From positions 13,855,811-13,919,810 of the forward strand of contig CM040085.1 in the NCBI GenBank assembly GCA_022496805.1: a stretch of 64,000 nt of DNA, read 5' to 3'. The notes below the pieces were generated by a model, which did no database searches, was not told the DNA's origin, and worked only from the letters and a program-made list of their open reading frames with translations. How positions within the stretch are numbered: position 1 is the stretch's first letter; each line of letters opens with the position of its first letter. Positions 1 to 10,851 of this stretch are shown here, in pieces. Both the position numbers and the translations under genes were made by a program. The stretch comes from Pohlia nutans. Lineage: Eukaryota; Streptophyta; Bryopsida; Bryales; Mniaceae.

Positions 1-504
1 CCTTTGAACAGAAGTAAATGCTAGCTTCAAAAACAGATATTAGCATGGCTCAAATGTATATGAGGTGTACATGAGAGGACCATTGCAAGCATAAAATCTA
101 CCCAACAAATTTGACATACTTGCAGTTGGAGACCTCTCCAACATTATCAACAACTCCCCATCACAAGAGATTTATTGGAATTGATAGAGAATTTAATAGT
201 CTTACAAAGGTGACTTGGATGAAAGTCATCCGAAATTGTATGAGAAAGTTGCAAGATTTTGAATCTGTTCGTGATTCAGTTCCTAGACGCTGGGACGTTT
301 ACGGGTTAATAGGAAAAAGAGCATCAAGGAGCCTGAATTGCTCTTCAAGCCATGGAGAAGTAACAAAAACGTAAAATTGTCTCTTGACAAAAGAAAATCA
401 CTTCTCGGAAGTCGGAAAGGAAACGAAGATTCTGCCTGTTACAAGTACGTGTCATTTTTAATTAACCATCCAGCAACGTCATCGATCTGGGTAATTGTTT
501 GTCA
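1..504. other. no recognisable gene
   Basis: Open frames here are short (under 90 codons), lack splice-site support and resemble no family I know. Nothing else is visible. Confidence 0.4.
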
Positions 505-770
505 CGCAGGGGTCCCAAACATTTTTGCCGGGGTAAAAAGTGGATGGTTTGGCCCCAATTTTTACCCCATTTTTGGAACTTTTACCCTGTTTTCAAAAGC
601 GAAGATTGAGAGTTTGGGGTCAATTTTTGACTCCCTTTTCGGAACCTTTACCGGGGTAAAACAATGATGCTTTTGACCTACATGGGGGACCAAAAAAAAC
701 TGCCCCGGGGTAAAAGTCCCTCATTTTTACCCCCCACCCCAAGTTTAGCCCCAGGGTCAAATTGTGAGGG
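505..770. repeat. GGGGTAAAA-rich repeat cluster
   Basis: The 9-mer GGGGTAAAA and its complement TTTTACCCC (with close variants) recur many times on both strands, for example near 533, 563, 585, 652, 706 and 729. The alternating orientations could fold into hairpins. It looks like a decayed foldback element. I see no clear terminal duplication. Confidence 0.4.
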
Positions 771-1229
771 TTCCCTGTGTCAGTCGGTCAGAATGTACGA
801 CATGGTTGACTTTGCATCCATCGAAGTGCTACGAAAATGCTGAGGAAAATGCTGGTCAGGAGTTCCGACGTAATTCGATTCCTGCAATTGATGGGGTCGG
901 CCAGTCGATCATGCGAAGTGGCGAATTGCTGGTCAGGTCATCTAATAACTTAGCTGTTGCAAGCGGGGAGATCAGGCAGAAAATCTTCGACTGAGCTTTT
1001 GCCACGAAATATGTACTCCATGAAACAAGCTCTTCCTCGCTGATTTTAGCCTAACTTGCTTGTCACAAGGATGTCCTCAAAAAGCGAAGAACTGTCAAGG
1101 AAACCTCATCCTCTGAATTCCAGGCTTTCAGCTGAATGATCGCAAAAACTCCAGTACGTGGTCACCTTCGATTCCAAATAAAAATAAAGTCCAGAGACCA
1201 CCTTCGATCAATTCATATAAAACGAAATC
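771..1229. other. no recognisable gene
   Basis: Only short chance reading frames are present and no repeat structure stands out. Confidence 0.4.
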
Positions 1230-1457
1230 CACAGAGTAACACCAGGGTCTCATATGCGATTCCCTGTGTGATTTCCATGCGAGTCTCACTTTTCCCACTG
1301 AGTCTTAAGGCTGCTTATTCACCAGTTTAACGTTGACTCACCTGCTTGTAAAAGGAAAGTTTAACAAGTGTCAACTCTTGAGGCTCGGTGGGAAAAGTGA
1401 GACTAAAAGGGAAACGCACATAGGGAAACCATTATGAGCTCCCTGTGTAACTCTGTG
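1230..1457. mobile_element. foldback MITE (~228 bp)
   Basis: The two halves are imperfect inverted copies of each other over about 80-90 bp. The left end starts CACAGAGTAACACCAGGG. The right end, read in reverse complement, starts CACAGAGTTACACAGGG. The match continues inward through GTCTCACTTTTCCCAC. No transposase is encoded. The target duplication is not clear, so the superfamily is unassigned. Confidence 0.7.
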
Positions 1458-1540
1458 TAAGGAGCCAGTGTGAATGAAGAGTCTGTTGGGGAAGTACGTA
1501 CTGCCATCCAGACCGAGTTCGTGTGTGCTTGTTTTTGCCA

Positions 1541-1877
1541 GGGTATGAAATACAATTTGTTACATTTATTTTATTAGATCATAGTGCCAATACTAGAATG
1601 TCTTGACCAAAGCACCGTATTGCCAAATCCAAGAACCGTATTGTCAAAGACAAAGACCGTGTAACCAAAGCCAAAGACTATAAATGTAGCCGAAGCCAAC
1701 GACCATGTTGTCAAAGCCGAAGATCACGTTGCCGAAGGTTATGGTCATTGGTTATAGCAATGCGATCTTTGGTCATGACAAATGTGGTCTTTGATCATGA
1801 CAATGTGATTTTTGGACATTACATTTTGGTTTTTGGCATTATGATCTAGTAAGTGTAACAAATTGTATTCCATACCC
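1541..1877. mobile_element. foldback element with internal degenerate ~20-bp repeats
   Basis: The terminal inverted repeats begin GGGTATGAAATACAATTTG (left) and GGGTATGGAATACAATTTG (right, reverse complement) and include a TAGATCATARTGCCAA block. Between them lie about ten degenerate units of roughly 20 bp with a core like CAAAGCCRAAGAYCA. They run in one orientation to about 1740 and then in the opposite orientation, so the whole element is a large palindrome made of short tandem units. Confidence 0.65.
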
Positions 1878-3477
1878 AACTTTGAACTGGAGACCTTCAC
1901 TGTGATAGACTGATGTGATGACTTCAACTATAATAGACATGCCAATGACCACACAGTTCCAATGACCGCACAGTTCCAATCATAGTAGATATGCCAATGA
2001 CTGCATAGTTTCAAGTGATGCACAATGCCAATAGAAATGTAAGGTACTACCCAATCATTGCACGCCGTGTGGTAAAGGGCTCCAAGTAAATTTCCATTAA
2101 AAATCATACCCAATGTGTTTGACATGCAATAAAAGTTATTGTACAAAACAATCATTCTTGATGAATCCCAACTTGACATACTACCGTTACTTCCAACATA
2201 TGCAATGTTCCACACTGATTCCGGTGAAGTAAAATTTGTTCCCAATCTGAGCTATATTATTTATAATATGATTGATTGAATTTGTCATATTAGAACTATG
2301 AATCATTGGTCCTTTAGAGAATGCCTAGCAGCAGGTGTTTTTGAGGGACCAACACCAAGATTTGGTGGTCAGCTCCACTTGCTTCGAAGTCTGGCCTAGC
2401 AACTACCTACTAACGCTAAAAAATAGTATTTGGAGCCAAAGTTTGAGGTTTTCCCACCATCTACAGAAGCTTTGGCGCAAGCAAATTTCTCACACCAATC
2501 AAGCATCTTTGCTCAATCAATAATTAGATAATGAGCTTGAAGACTACTCACCGGCCCATGCTTCAAGGCCATCAAGTTCTTTTCATAAAATCTTCTTTTA
2601 ATAAATTGCCTTGGTGTTTGCACAAGGAGTGTTGCTGAAGGAGTGTTGCTGAAGTACTTTAAGTTTAACATTCCTTAAAATTAAAAATGACCCTCAAATT
2701 AATGCTTGGTGGACATATTTCGTCTGGAGCTCCTGGGCTTGCTCTTACAGGGTTAACTAGCCATCATACCGGTAGCACATGTGCTTTACTGTCATTGGAG
2801 ATGAGGATGTAGGGCACATACTGAAAGTCAAGCTTGTATTTATTATCTTGTAAACAATTCTCATTGATCCTAGCTAGTTTCCACACATGGTACTTATCAT
2901 AACTAAGTACTTCAAGGTACTTGTCAGAACTAGACACTTCAACTAAGCCCATTCAGGCATTCACCTCCAATTGAGAGACTGTGCATGACACTCCCAAGGG
3001 CCCTCTCCAGGGCTCTTTATTTCTCTACTACACCAAATTCTATGAAATGAAATCAGATATGGTCATTGATTCGAACATTCAACAAATTGGCAGATTTGGC
3101 ACTTTCAAAGATCATGCCCGTCTGAACCGCATATCTATACCAGTCTTAGTTTTTAGAGCTTTAATTTGTGCACTCGTCTGTCACAGTTTTGGCGTTCTGA
3201 AACACACCATTTCAACAAAACATGATTGCGACGTATTACATAAAATCAACACAGTACTATTTAATTTGCATGAACTTCCAAAGTTGGAAACAACTAGAGC
3301 CTACGTCCAAATCTAACAAAGTTTCAAAATCCTTTTTCTTCCTCCCTCCTCTCTCTCGTTCTCTTTTTTCTTTTTTGCTTCGCGCCTGGCCGGAACGCTG
3401 GGTCCTTGTTGTATTTGTATCTCGCTCTGCTGTAAAGGTAACCCTTTATTTGTGCCAAAAAGAAAAAGAAAACAGTT
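1878..3477. other. no convincing gene; minor repeats
   Basis: Short degenerate CCAATGACC.CA.AGTT repeats follow the foldback element at 1920-2010, and a 13-bp unit is duplicated at about 2628-2655. The open frames (for example 2981-3316 on plus) do not start at ATG or resemble known proteins. Confidence 0.35.
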
Positions 3478-3864
3478 TCAAAATATAAACAAGCGCCAGA
3501 ATGTACAGGGCCTCTTCTTCAGCGGCTCACAGTTGATCACCAATTCCGTACTACTAGCAGTACTAGAAGTAACTGTCCTGGTTGGCTGGACTCTTGGTTG
3601 CATTTCGACGTGGAATATTCCGTCGACGTCCTCTCGGACGATAATGGTCCGATTGTCGACGCACTCGTCGGAGGTCACAATGACAACCTTGCCGGTTGAG
3701 TCGACGGGCCCCAACGAAAACTCCACGTAGGTGTCGTTGTAGTTCACATGCACGGTGTAGCTTTGGTTTCTCTCCACCGTCGCCAGTTTGATGAAATATC
3801 GACAGTTTCCGATTCGCATGTCCAAGGCTCGGGAGGTTCGGTTCACAATTTCGGTGGAACTCAT
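3478..3864 (-). CDS. small beta-rich protein, possibly of the plant DUF7748 type
   Basis: The frame encodes 128 residues from the ATG at 3864, beginning MSSTEIVNRTSRALDMRIGN. The frame stays open for two codons upstream (GTG AAG), so I chose the ATG. The body (residues about 5-85) alternates polar and hydrophobic residues as in a beta-sandwich and includes YVEFSLGP and VIVTSDECVDNRTIIV. A Thr/Ser-rich linker and a short basic tail follow. The pattern of an early NRT motif, a central YVEF block and then VTSD-x-C reminds me of a small uncharacterised domain (DUF7748) common in seed-free plants. That assignment is from memory and tentative. No signal peptide or membrane segment is visible. The gene appears to be single-exon within the coding region. 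Its function is unknown. Confidence 0.55.
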   Translation of the reverse strand: MSSTEIVNRTSRALDMRIGNCRYFIKLATVERNQSYTVHVNYNDTYVEFSLGPVDSTGKVVIVTSDECVDNRTIIVREDVDGIFHVEMQPRVQPTRTVTSSTASSTELVINCEPLKKRPCTFWRLFIF

Positions 3865-5080
3865 CTTCACTGATCGATCAATCGAACTGGCGGCAAATCA
3901 ATTAATTCTAGTGACTGGCTGATCGAGCGCAAGTATCGATATAGTTTACGTGATCTGTTGATCGATTCCCAAGAGATGAGGTGTTAGAACAAGAAGCAAT
4001 CGTTCATGCATCCCACAGGCAATCCATGGCTGGTTCCAAACGGAATCAATTTAATTTGATCTTATCGATCAATTTGTCACTGCATTACTTTCAAATGTCT
4101 GACCACAGTAATATCCATATCATGATAATATGAGTGTAGATCTCTGGCGTGCCCAAACATAGTGTATGATTACATCATTCATCACATTAGCGAAATGGCT
4201 GAAATGGCAGATTTCAGAGCGTTAAAACAAATACGTTTCAGAGTTTTAAATAGGTGCGCAAAACCCTAAAAACTAGTACTTTCAAGTGCCTAGAGCTTTG
4301 AAAACTAGGACTTTCAGGTGCACCTGAAGATGGGCTTTGAGGTGGCCAGCTGCAACCTTAAGCTCTAAAATTTTAAGGATGGTTATACATACACGAGGCA
4401 ACAGCTTTCAGTTGGGCAACTCAAAACAGGTCCAGTCCCTCAAAAACTCATTGCTCCAATTCGCCATGTGGGTTCAAAATACGCACTGAACTTAAATCAT
4501 CAGAATGAATAATTATTACAGCAGAAGACTCAAAGAGTACTATCGGCGTAAAAGAAAAACATTGACTTTGCAGAGACACTCACACACAATTATACAGTAT
4601 ATATGACTGGGATGCGAACGAACCTGATCTGAGTATCACCGTGAATATATCTGGCAAGTCTTGAACGCTAGCTCGAGTCAGCAGATTGATTTCATTCTGC
4701 AACAATGCATCCGAGTGTCAACACACACGTACTATTCTGTTTGCTCAACAACTTGAATGGATCGAATGCACTTATAGACAACTGCAGAGACGTACCTTGA
4801 CAGTAAGTATTTATATATCAAGAACTCGATCAATGCCGACAGAGTTAGTCGGATGAATATTCCAATCTAACGTAATCGGTGTGAACCGGATTCCTAGAAG
4901 AATTTGAATTAATTAAATTGGCCGCCGAATACCGGTGCAGGAATTTCAGGCTTTGGTTAGTCGGGATATAAACACCTGGTCTGGCCCTTTCATGATGTCG
5001 GCATCAGTCTGCAAACACCTGGAGTGCTGACTCTCAAGAATTTCGCAATGTTGCCTTATTTTCTTCCGCCGCTTTTGTTG
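3865..5080. other. 5' flank of the small beta-rich protein gene
   Basis: This stretch contains ATCGAT-rich sequence and TATA-like motifs (for example TATATATG near 4598) but no confident promoter. At 4230-4440 there is a degenerate repeat (ACTAGTACTTTCA, CAGTTGGGCAACTC) with related sequence near 9430-9620, probably an old MITE. Confidence 0.35.
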
Positions 5081-5224
5081 CACTAGTAGAAATTTGGTTC
5101 TTTTCAACTGGTCAAATGTTTATGACTTAAATGGTACAAAATAACGTGGTTTTAAAGAATTGTGTTACAAGGAACCATTATAATCACAAATGACCAATTT
5201 AAAAGGACCTAATTCCTACTAGTG
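5081..5224. mobile_element. CACTA-type MITE (144 bp)
   Basis: It begins CACTAGTAGAAATTTGGTTC and ends with the inverted copy of CACTAGTAGGAATTAGGTCC. The inverted match extends about 55 bp inward. CACTA ends are the hallmark of the En/Spm superfamily. No perfect 3-bp target duplication remains. Confidence 0.7.
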
Positions 5225-5501
5225 ACGGAGTGTACACTTATCTTTCGATACAGAGCCTGTATACGCGGACTCGGAATTACTGGTGCGGCGAAGATTGTTC
5301 GGGGGAAGTACATTAGGAAGATTCCATGCCATTTCCGCGTGGGGCAGGTTTCTTCAACCCAGTTTTAACCCCGGGTTTCAACCTTACCCTAGTTTTTCAA
5401 CGCCGGGTTTCAGGAGCTGAGAGCATCTCCACCAGTGTTTTGTTTATTGATATTTTGGTAATAGCCAGATTTGCGATGAGTTTTGTTGGATTATAGCCTT
5501 A
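5225..5501. other. no gene; MITE-terminus remnant
   Basis: A GAGCATCTCCACCAG sequence at 5421 is similar to the end of the PIF-type element at 10,092. Nothing else is recognisable. Confidence 0.35.
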
Positions 5502-6136
5502 GGGCCGCTTCACACTATGACCATCCAAATCAAGAGGCCATGGGATTGAGTGGCCAAACTTTGTTGAGAGTCCAAAGAAATGGGTTGAAAATAGGCAATA
5601 AAATATATTTTTTATTTTTTATGAAAAAATTCGACGGCCTCTCAACCATAGTTTGGGTTTCTATTCCCGTTCGACCCAAACTTCCTTCGAGAGTCTGTCA
5701 ACCTTGGTCAAAAAGTGTTGCCATGTAGGCATTTTGAAGGGCGACGGCCTTTGGACTTTGGCCTCTAGTGTGAAGGGTTGAGAGGCCGAATTCTTGGTTT
5801 CTTGCAATCCGATTGGTGAAAGTCGACGGCCTCTCGACCTTCGACCATAGTGTGAAGCCCCGTCTCTAAATCCCCTGGTGGTCTTGAATGCGGGCACTAT
5901 TCATCCACCCCTCCTTTTTCTGGAATTTCCATTTTGGGCACCTTCGGTGTCTTTTTTGGTAATTTGGGGCCGTAGGCCGCAAATTATCCTAGGGGGACCT
6001 ACTTGGGAATAAAAAACCATTGGAGGAGGGGGTTGTTTTTTTAGGTGGGGCGTCAACCAGACAAAAATAGGGGGCGCTTTTGTCCCCATTCATTCAAGAC
6101 CACCGGGGTTCTAGAGAAATCCGTGTGAAGTGGCCT
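5502..6136. mobile_element. PIF/Harbinger-type element with nested foldback (635 bp)
   Basis: It begins GGGCCGCTTCACAC and ends GTGTGAAGTGGCCT, and it is flanked on both sides by TTA (5499-5501 and 6137-6139), the duplication typical of PIF/Harbinger. A second inverted copy of the end (CATAGTGTGAAGCCCC) lies at 5845-5860, so 5502-5860 forms its own foldback. A second inverted pair (AATCCCCTGGTGGTCTTGAA at 5870 and its complement near 6092) encloses 5870-6112. The core at 5889-6093 is related to 20,370-20,600. Confidence 0.65.
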
Positions 6137-6139
6137 TTA

Positions 6140-7288
6140 GTGGCAATGGATGATGATTCACAACCAATATTTGTATCAGTCATCTAAAATTTCGAATTTT
6201 TGTCCATATATAAACTGTTTCATTTAAAATTTGGTGATCATTTGAGAGTGATGAGAATAATTCAAATGACGATTTTTTTACATTCAGGAATATTTCAATA
6301 TATCCCCTATTTTTGAAAAAAAATTGCCACGGTGGCTACATTTCGCCTAAAATAAACTTTCCATTTCGTATGGAAAACTTTCATTGCATTATAACTTATT
6401 AATAGTGGGGCCACTTATTTAGAGACACTATTGAGTAGAAATTTTGTTCAATGTGACATCTCTTTAATGACTAAATGTCCATTATGACTTGTCTTTAGTG
6501 ATTGAAAATTGATTCGAAGTCACTAGAAATATGTTATGGACATTTAATCATTAAAAACATGTCACATTGGACAAGATTTCTACTAGTGAGGGTAGGCCAT
6601 TTGATCACCCCACCTGTACAACTCACTATTAATATTAACTTTCAACCAATTACTTGTCTCCTACTATGCAAAAGCAAAAAGAATCTTCATCATTTATTAT
6701 CCAAGCAACTAATTGTAGTAGGAAAAGTTATATTTGTCGGGTTTGGCAAAAATTTACTATACTTTGGACAGATCCAAATAGACACAACATTGGAAGGGGT
6801 GTTGGCCTGATATGGATACCCCCTCTTGAATTAGTGTGATTTTAGAAAAAAATCTTTTTAGTAAGGAATTTTTTTGAAAAATTACAAAAATTAGATGGTG
6901 TTGTAGATGACACAGTAGGAGCCGCATACACTATGTTAAAAATGGAATTTTTGACACGTATAAAATGAGTTACACACAGTCACACATATTAGACCATTAG
7001 CCGAAGCCAAAGAAATTGGTCCTGATAATCTCATCCACTCCTAATTTTGAGACCATGTTTGCCCTTCCAAATCTCTATACTCTCCATTTGCACTATATCC
7101 CTCCGTTGAAGAAGAGAGATAAAAAGGAATTTTAAAAAGGATTTTTTTGGGGCAAAAAATAGAGGAAACTTGCAAAAAAAACAATGCAAACAAGAGAAAC
7201 AAGATAATGATACAAGAAAAATAAAATAACCTTGATTAGAGTTATCCGCTAACTCACCTTGAGTTTGAATAAGTGACTAAATTGTAAA
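6140..7288. other. no gene; AT-rich with MITEs
   Basis: This stretch holds the CACTA-type foldback listed at 6426-6588. A half copy of the GGCCTGATATGGRTACC repeat lies near 6803-6960; its full copy is at 63,717-63,942. No coding region is convincing. Confidence 0.4.
6426..6588. mobile_element. CACTA-type MITE (~163 bp)
   Basis: The right end in reverse complement reads CACTAGTAGAAATCTTGTCC. The left end reads CACTATTGAGTAGAAATTTT and carries a small insertion after CACTA. Inverted similarity extends through TGTGACAT and the ATGACTAAATGTCC block. It belongs to the same family as the element at 5081-5224. Confidence 0.55.
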
Positions 7289-7440
7289 CACTACAAACAA
7301 ACCCGTCGCTTTTCAGTGAGTGAAATTGAGGAAACCTTTGTCCTCTGTAACCTAAAGCACTCACCAACTCTGTCCTATGTGACCAAAAGCACTCATCAAC
7401 TCTGGAATGGCTTTGGGAAGCGACCAGTTTCCTTGTAGTG
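7289..7440. mobile_element. CACTA MITE (152 bp) with AAA duplication
   Basis: It starts CACTACAAACAAACCCGTCG and ends with the complement of CACTACAAGGAAACTGGTCG. The flanking trinucleotides at 7286-7288 and 7441-7443 are both AAA, matching the 3-bp duplication made by CACTA transposases. It is non-coding and presumably moved in trans. Confidence 0.75.
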
Positions 7441-7546
7441 AAACAATACATGCACATCTTACAAACAATAGAAGATGATATATGAAAGCAGACATGCTAG
7501 CAAAGCACAAGTCTACGGCAAGCGCTACCGTAACTAGTCTTCACAT

Positions 7547-7727
7547 CACTACAAGGAGAAGGCGTCACTTTTCACTCATTCGGTGAGTCAAACGGCGCCA
7601 CTTCGCACTCAATACCCATGTGCTCAAGACTTGGTGAGTGCAATTCGTCACGTAGGAAGTGTGTACAGTGAACTCTGACACTGTTCCAAATTCTCACAAG
7701 TGAGAAGCGACACCTTTGCTAGTAGTG
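7547..7727. mobile_element. CACTA MITE (181 bp) with CAT duplication
   Basis: It starts CACTACAAGGAGAAGGCGTC and ends with the complement of CACTACTAGCAAAGGTGTCG. CAT is repeated on both flanks (7544-7546 and 7728-7730). A related, partly degraded copy is at 60,555-60,685. It shares the GTCGCTT subterminal motif with the neighbouring element at 7289. Confidence 0.78.
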
Positions 7728-7760
7728 CATGATCACTTGACCTAGTTTGATCACAGCTTT

Positions 7761-7930
7761 CACAGGGAGAAAAAAAGACATTCCCACATGGGATTTCATA
7801 TGGGAAGTGGGACAAAATTCCCACAATTGTAACTTGGGATGATTTTAGTGTATTTTTGATCTGGGAAATTACAATTGTGGGAAATTCGTCTGCGTTTCCC
7901 ATATGGGAATCTTGTATTTATCTCCCTGTG
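7761..7930. mobile_element. foldback MITE with CACAGGGAGA ends (170 bp)
   Basis: The ends are CACAGGGAGA and TCTCCCTGTG. The inverted repeat continues inward through CCCACATGGGA / TCCCATATGGG and the TTACAATTGTGGG block. TTT flanks both sides. A second copy in opposite orientation lies at 62,294-62,458 within the leader intron of the kinase-like gene. Confidence 0.7.
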
Positions 7931-8417
7931 TTTGGACCTGCATGAACATTCACACAAATTTGAAATGAGGGATCTAAATAAGTCAGACCACATCACAAAA
8001 TCTATCACTGCACAGGATGTGTTGAAATTAAGGTGCTTCAAGGTTATTTAAATAGGCAAGATTCTAAGGTAGATAGAACACCATAAACCTAAGGAACCAA
8101 GAGTCTATGCTCTTTAAAGTAGTTAGAGCATCATAAGACAATTAGGATGGTTGAAAGATCAAAAGGTTACACTAGTAAGTGCACAATATGTTTACTGAGT
8201 CTTTCATGCTCATCCAGTAGTCTATGATATGAAAAAAATCACTCAAATACTATTAAAGTAACTCAATGAGAAAGAAATATAGTCCCTCAATAACCTTCTT
8301 TACACTTGGGTGGCAAGCTCCATTAGAAGAAAGCTTGAGTTTTGCTACCCTCGTGAAATGCAGGCCTACTTGTTTTTCTATCAAGTCTTGGATGGTAGCA
8401 AATATGTTACCTCTCTC
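7931..8417. other. no recognisable gene
   Basis: The sequence is AT-rich. The chance frames lack family similarity. Confidence 0.35.
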
Positions 8418-8644
8418 AGGTCTATAGGAACATTGTTGCTTCCAATGATCACAATGAAACTTTGGTCCTACTTCCAATGATTGTGTTGAGAAGTAGGTCT
8501 ATAGGAACATTGTTGCTTCCAATGATCACAATGAAACTTTGGTCCTACTTCCAATGATTGTGTTGAGAAGTAGGTCTATAGGAACATTGTTGCTTCCAAT
8601 GATCACAATGAAACTTTGGTCCTACTTCCAATGATTGTGTTGAG
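8418..8644. repeat. 77-bp tandem repeat, about three copies
   Basis: A 77-bp unit starting AGGTCTATAGGAACATTGTT repeats at 8418, 8495 and 8572, and the third copy stops at 8644. The copies appear essentially identical, which implies recent duplication (or an assembly choice). Nothing suggests that it is coding. Confidence 0.85.
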
Positions 8645-9691
8645 ATACTTCATGACATTCTTGAGTAGCCCTTGCTAGAATCCTTTTCTACAATGCTTAA
8701 CAAAAGAAATGATACCTCTAGTACAGTTGTTGTAGAGCTTTGACAATTAAGATTTTTCCTATTAATAAAAAGGGACAAAGGCAAGGCAACTCAAGAATGT
8801 TATGTTTGTAATGTTAAACTCACTTGAAAACGTTTCCCTTGCAAAATTCCATCACTTTTGACACATTTTCTTGAACCTTCACTAATCTAGCTCTGAAATA
8901 TCAACAAGTGGGTAGAGCAATTTAGAAAGACACTTGAAACAACATTGGAATATCGTTTTAACCACGTCGTTCTAACTTGACTTTCAAAAAGTCAAAACGT
9001 CATTGAAATGTTGTTCTAACATGTTCTATAGAAATCTCGTTGTTGTAATGTCGTTCCAAGCACCTGCTCTCAGTTGTGATCTTTGAGTACGTTGAAGGAA
9101 AAGCTAGGAGATTACGACCGCATTCTTTTCCTACAGTGTTGCTATTTTTCTCTGTTTCAGTACCCTAGATCAGGAACCTTGTGCACATGTCGATGTTGAT
9201 GATCAATTGAGAATAACATTTGAAACGACATTGGAATGTCATTCTAACCACGTTGTTCTAACTTGCATTGCCCTTAGCAATTCTGCAAGCTCATGATCTC
9301 TGTGTTTGATGCTTGCTCAGATGAATTGGTAGGTTTGATTGATATGATATGATGTTTTTGAAACCCTAGATCTGGAAGAACCCATGTTTGTTAAATTGGC
9401 GGCATTTCACAAACTTGGCGGACATAGTCAAGTCTGAGTTTTGAGCAGCCAGAGAAATTTTGAGAAGCCCAACTGAAAACTGTCAAGAGTTTTTTTTTGA
9501 GTTGCCCAACTAAAAGCTCAGTTGAACCTCATTATCTATAACTAACCCTAGATTTTACAGCTCTAGATTTCAACTAGCCACCCCTAAATCTACTGTCTGA
9601 ACACTTTGAAAGTCTTAGTTTTCAAAGCTCATGAAAGCAAGGCAGAAACACCCACTTCCGTCCCTGCACACATTCCTGCACTGTACATAGT
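8645..9691. other. no gene; dispersed duplicate segments
   Basis: A ~50-bp block (TTGAAACAACATTGGAATAT onward, through CACGTCGTTCTAACTTG) at 8936 recurs at about 9220. Sequence at 9430-9620 resembles 4230-4440. Both are probably old MITE fragments. Confidence 0.4.
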
Positions 9692-10089
9692 AAGGTTGGA
9701 TTTCCTAAAACCACCAACTTAAGAAATATGGCCTCATTTTAACAAGGTTATTTATGAGAAATATTTTTCGGTCATTTGGAAGAAGATTTCTCACGGAATG
9801 CACAAATTTTCGCAATTTTATTCCCAATATTCAAATTGATACAAAATTTCGAAGTGAAAAGAACTTCGTGACCCAAATCAGACCTCTAGGTTTCCCCATG
9901 TTCACACCATGTGGTACTAATTTTCACTCATAATGATACCCAAAACCACCAACTACTTCGCAATGCTTGGCATGCCATTAGTTTACTTGAATAGTGAAAT
10001 TGGTGGTTTTGAGTCTCAACTGTGGTGGCCCCAAGAAAACTCTACATGTCATAATTGGGGGAGGTGGTGGTTTTAGGACATCCAACCTT
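9692..10089. mobile_element. non-autonomous element with AAGGTTGGA / CCTAAAACCACCA ends (398 bp)
   Basis: The ends are AAGGTTGGATTTCCTAAAAC and the inverted equivalent ending GTTTTAGGACATCCAACCTT. The interior is non-coding and includes TTCGCAATGCTTGGCATGCC. A second copy of the whole element is present at 30,346-50,163, split by the 19.4-kb CACTA insertion. This copy is therefore the local reference for the uninterrupted element. The superfamily is uncertain because the target duplication is ambiguous. Confidence 0.75.
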
Positions 10090-10091
10090 TA

Positions 10092-10394
10092 GAGCATCCC
10101 CACTCCTACACGCTAGAGATGACTCACTGAAAATATTCATTTACATTTGAAGAGCCCTTGCACTTACACTCCCCCACCCTTGCACGCCCCTCACACATCA
10201 AAAGTGCACATCAAATAGTCAATGGACCAGTCACAAGTAGAATGTGGGGATATAGTCAACTAAATAGCGATTTGAAGGGCCATTTCTTGACACGCTAGGA
10301 TTGAGAGTCAAGAGGCATTTTGGAAGGGCCCTTTGCACTTTTCATCTAGTTCTGGAGTGTGAGAGACTTTGGGAGGGCTGCGGTGGAGCTGCTC
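10092..10394. mobile_element. PIF/Harbinger-like MITE with TTA duplication (303 bp)
   Basis: It begins GAGCATCCCCACTCC and ends GGTGGAGCTGCTC. TTA occurs on both flanks (10,089-10,091 and 10,395-10,397). It abuts the preceding element, so one probably landed at the edge of the other. Confidence 0.6.
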
Positions 10395-10851
10395 TTAGCA
10401 TATAGAGAGATGGTGATGCAGAAATCAATTCATAAATGCTATTCAAACTATTACAGGTCTCTAATTCTGGATCAATCACAGTAATAAGTCTCTTTAATTG
10501 ATCGAATGATATCCATACAACAAAAAGTGCCACAGGATAACAGGCATTGTAAATTTTTGCTCTGATGTCCAATTCACAGTTTGTATACCAGAAATGACGG
10601 AAGCCCATCTTGGATAAAAAATTGAAAGAAAGTATAACGATGCCGAAGCAACACAGCATTCTTCGAATCCAAGTTCTAAGGCACTACGAGAATTTGCATA
10701 AACATTTTGCACAAATGCACGGGAAAAAAAATGTGTATAACATCCTTCAGAGAGGACATCAAGAATGTCAAAACGCTGCAGCCTTTTATGAACAATTTGA
10801 GCACTAAATTATACCCGTACGTACTACCAATTAACCTGAATTAAAGGTCCT
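10395..10851. other. 3' flank of the GEM-like gene
   Basis: Probably the 3' UTR and downstream region of the minus-strand gene. The overlapping short frames in this stretch are not convincing. Confidence 0.35.

Noticed and set aside
8418..8644. CRISPR-like array
   Set aside because: The 77-bp units are contiguous with no unique spacers, and the host is a plant.
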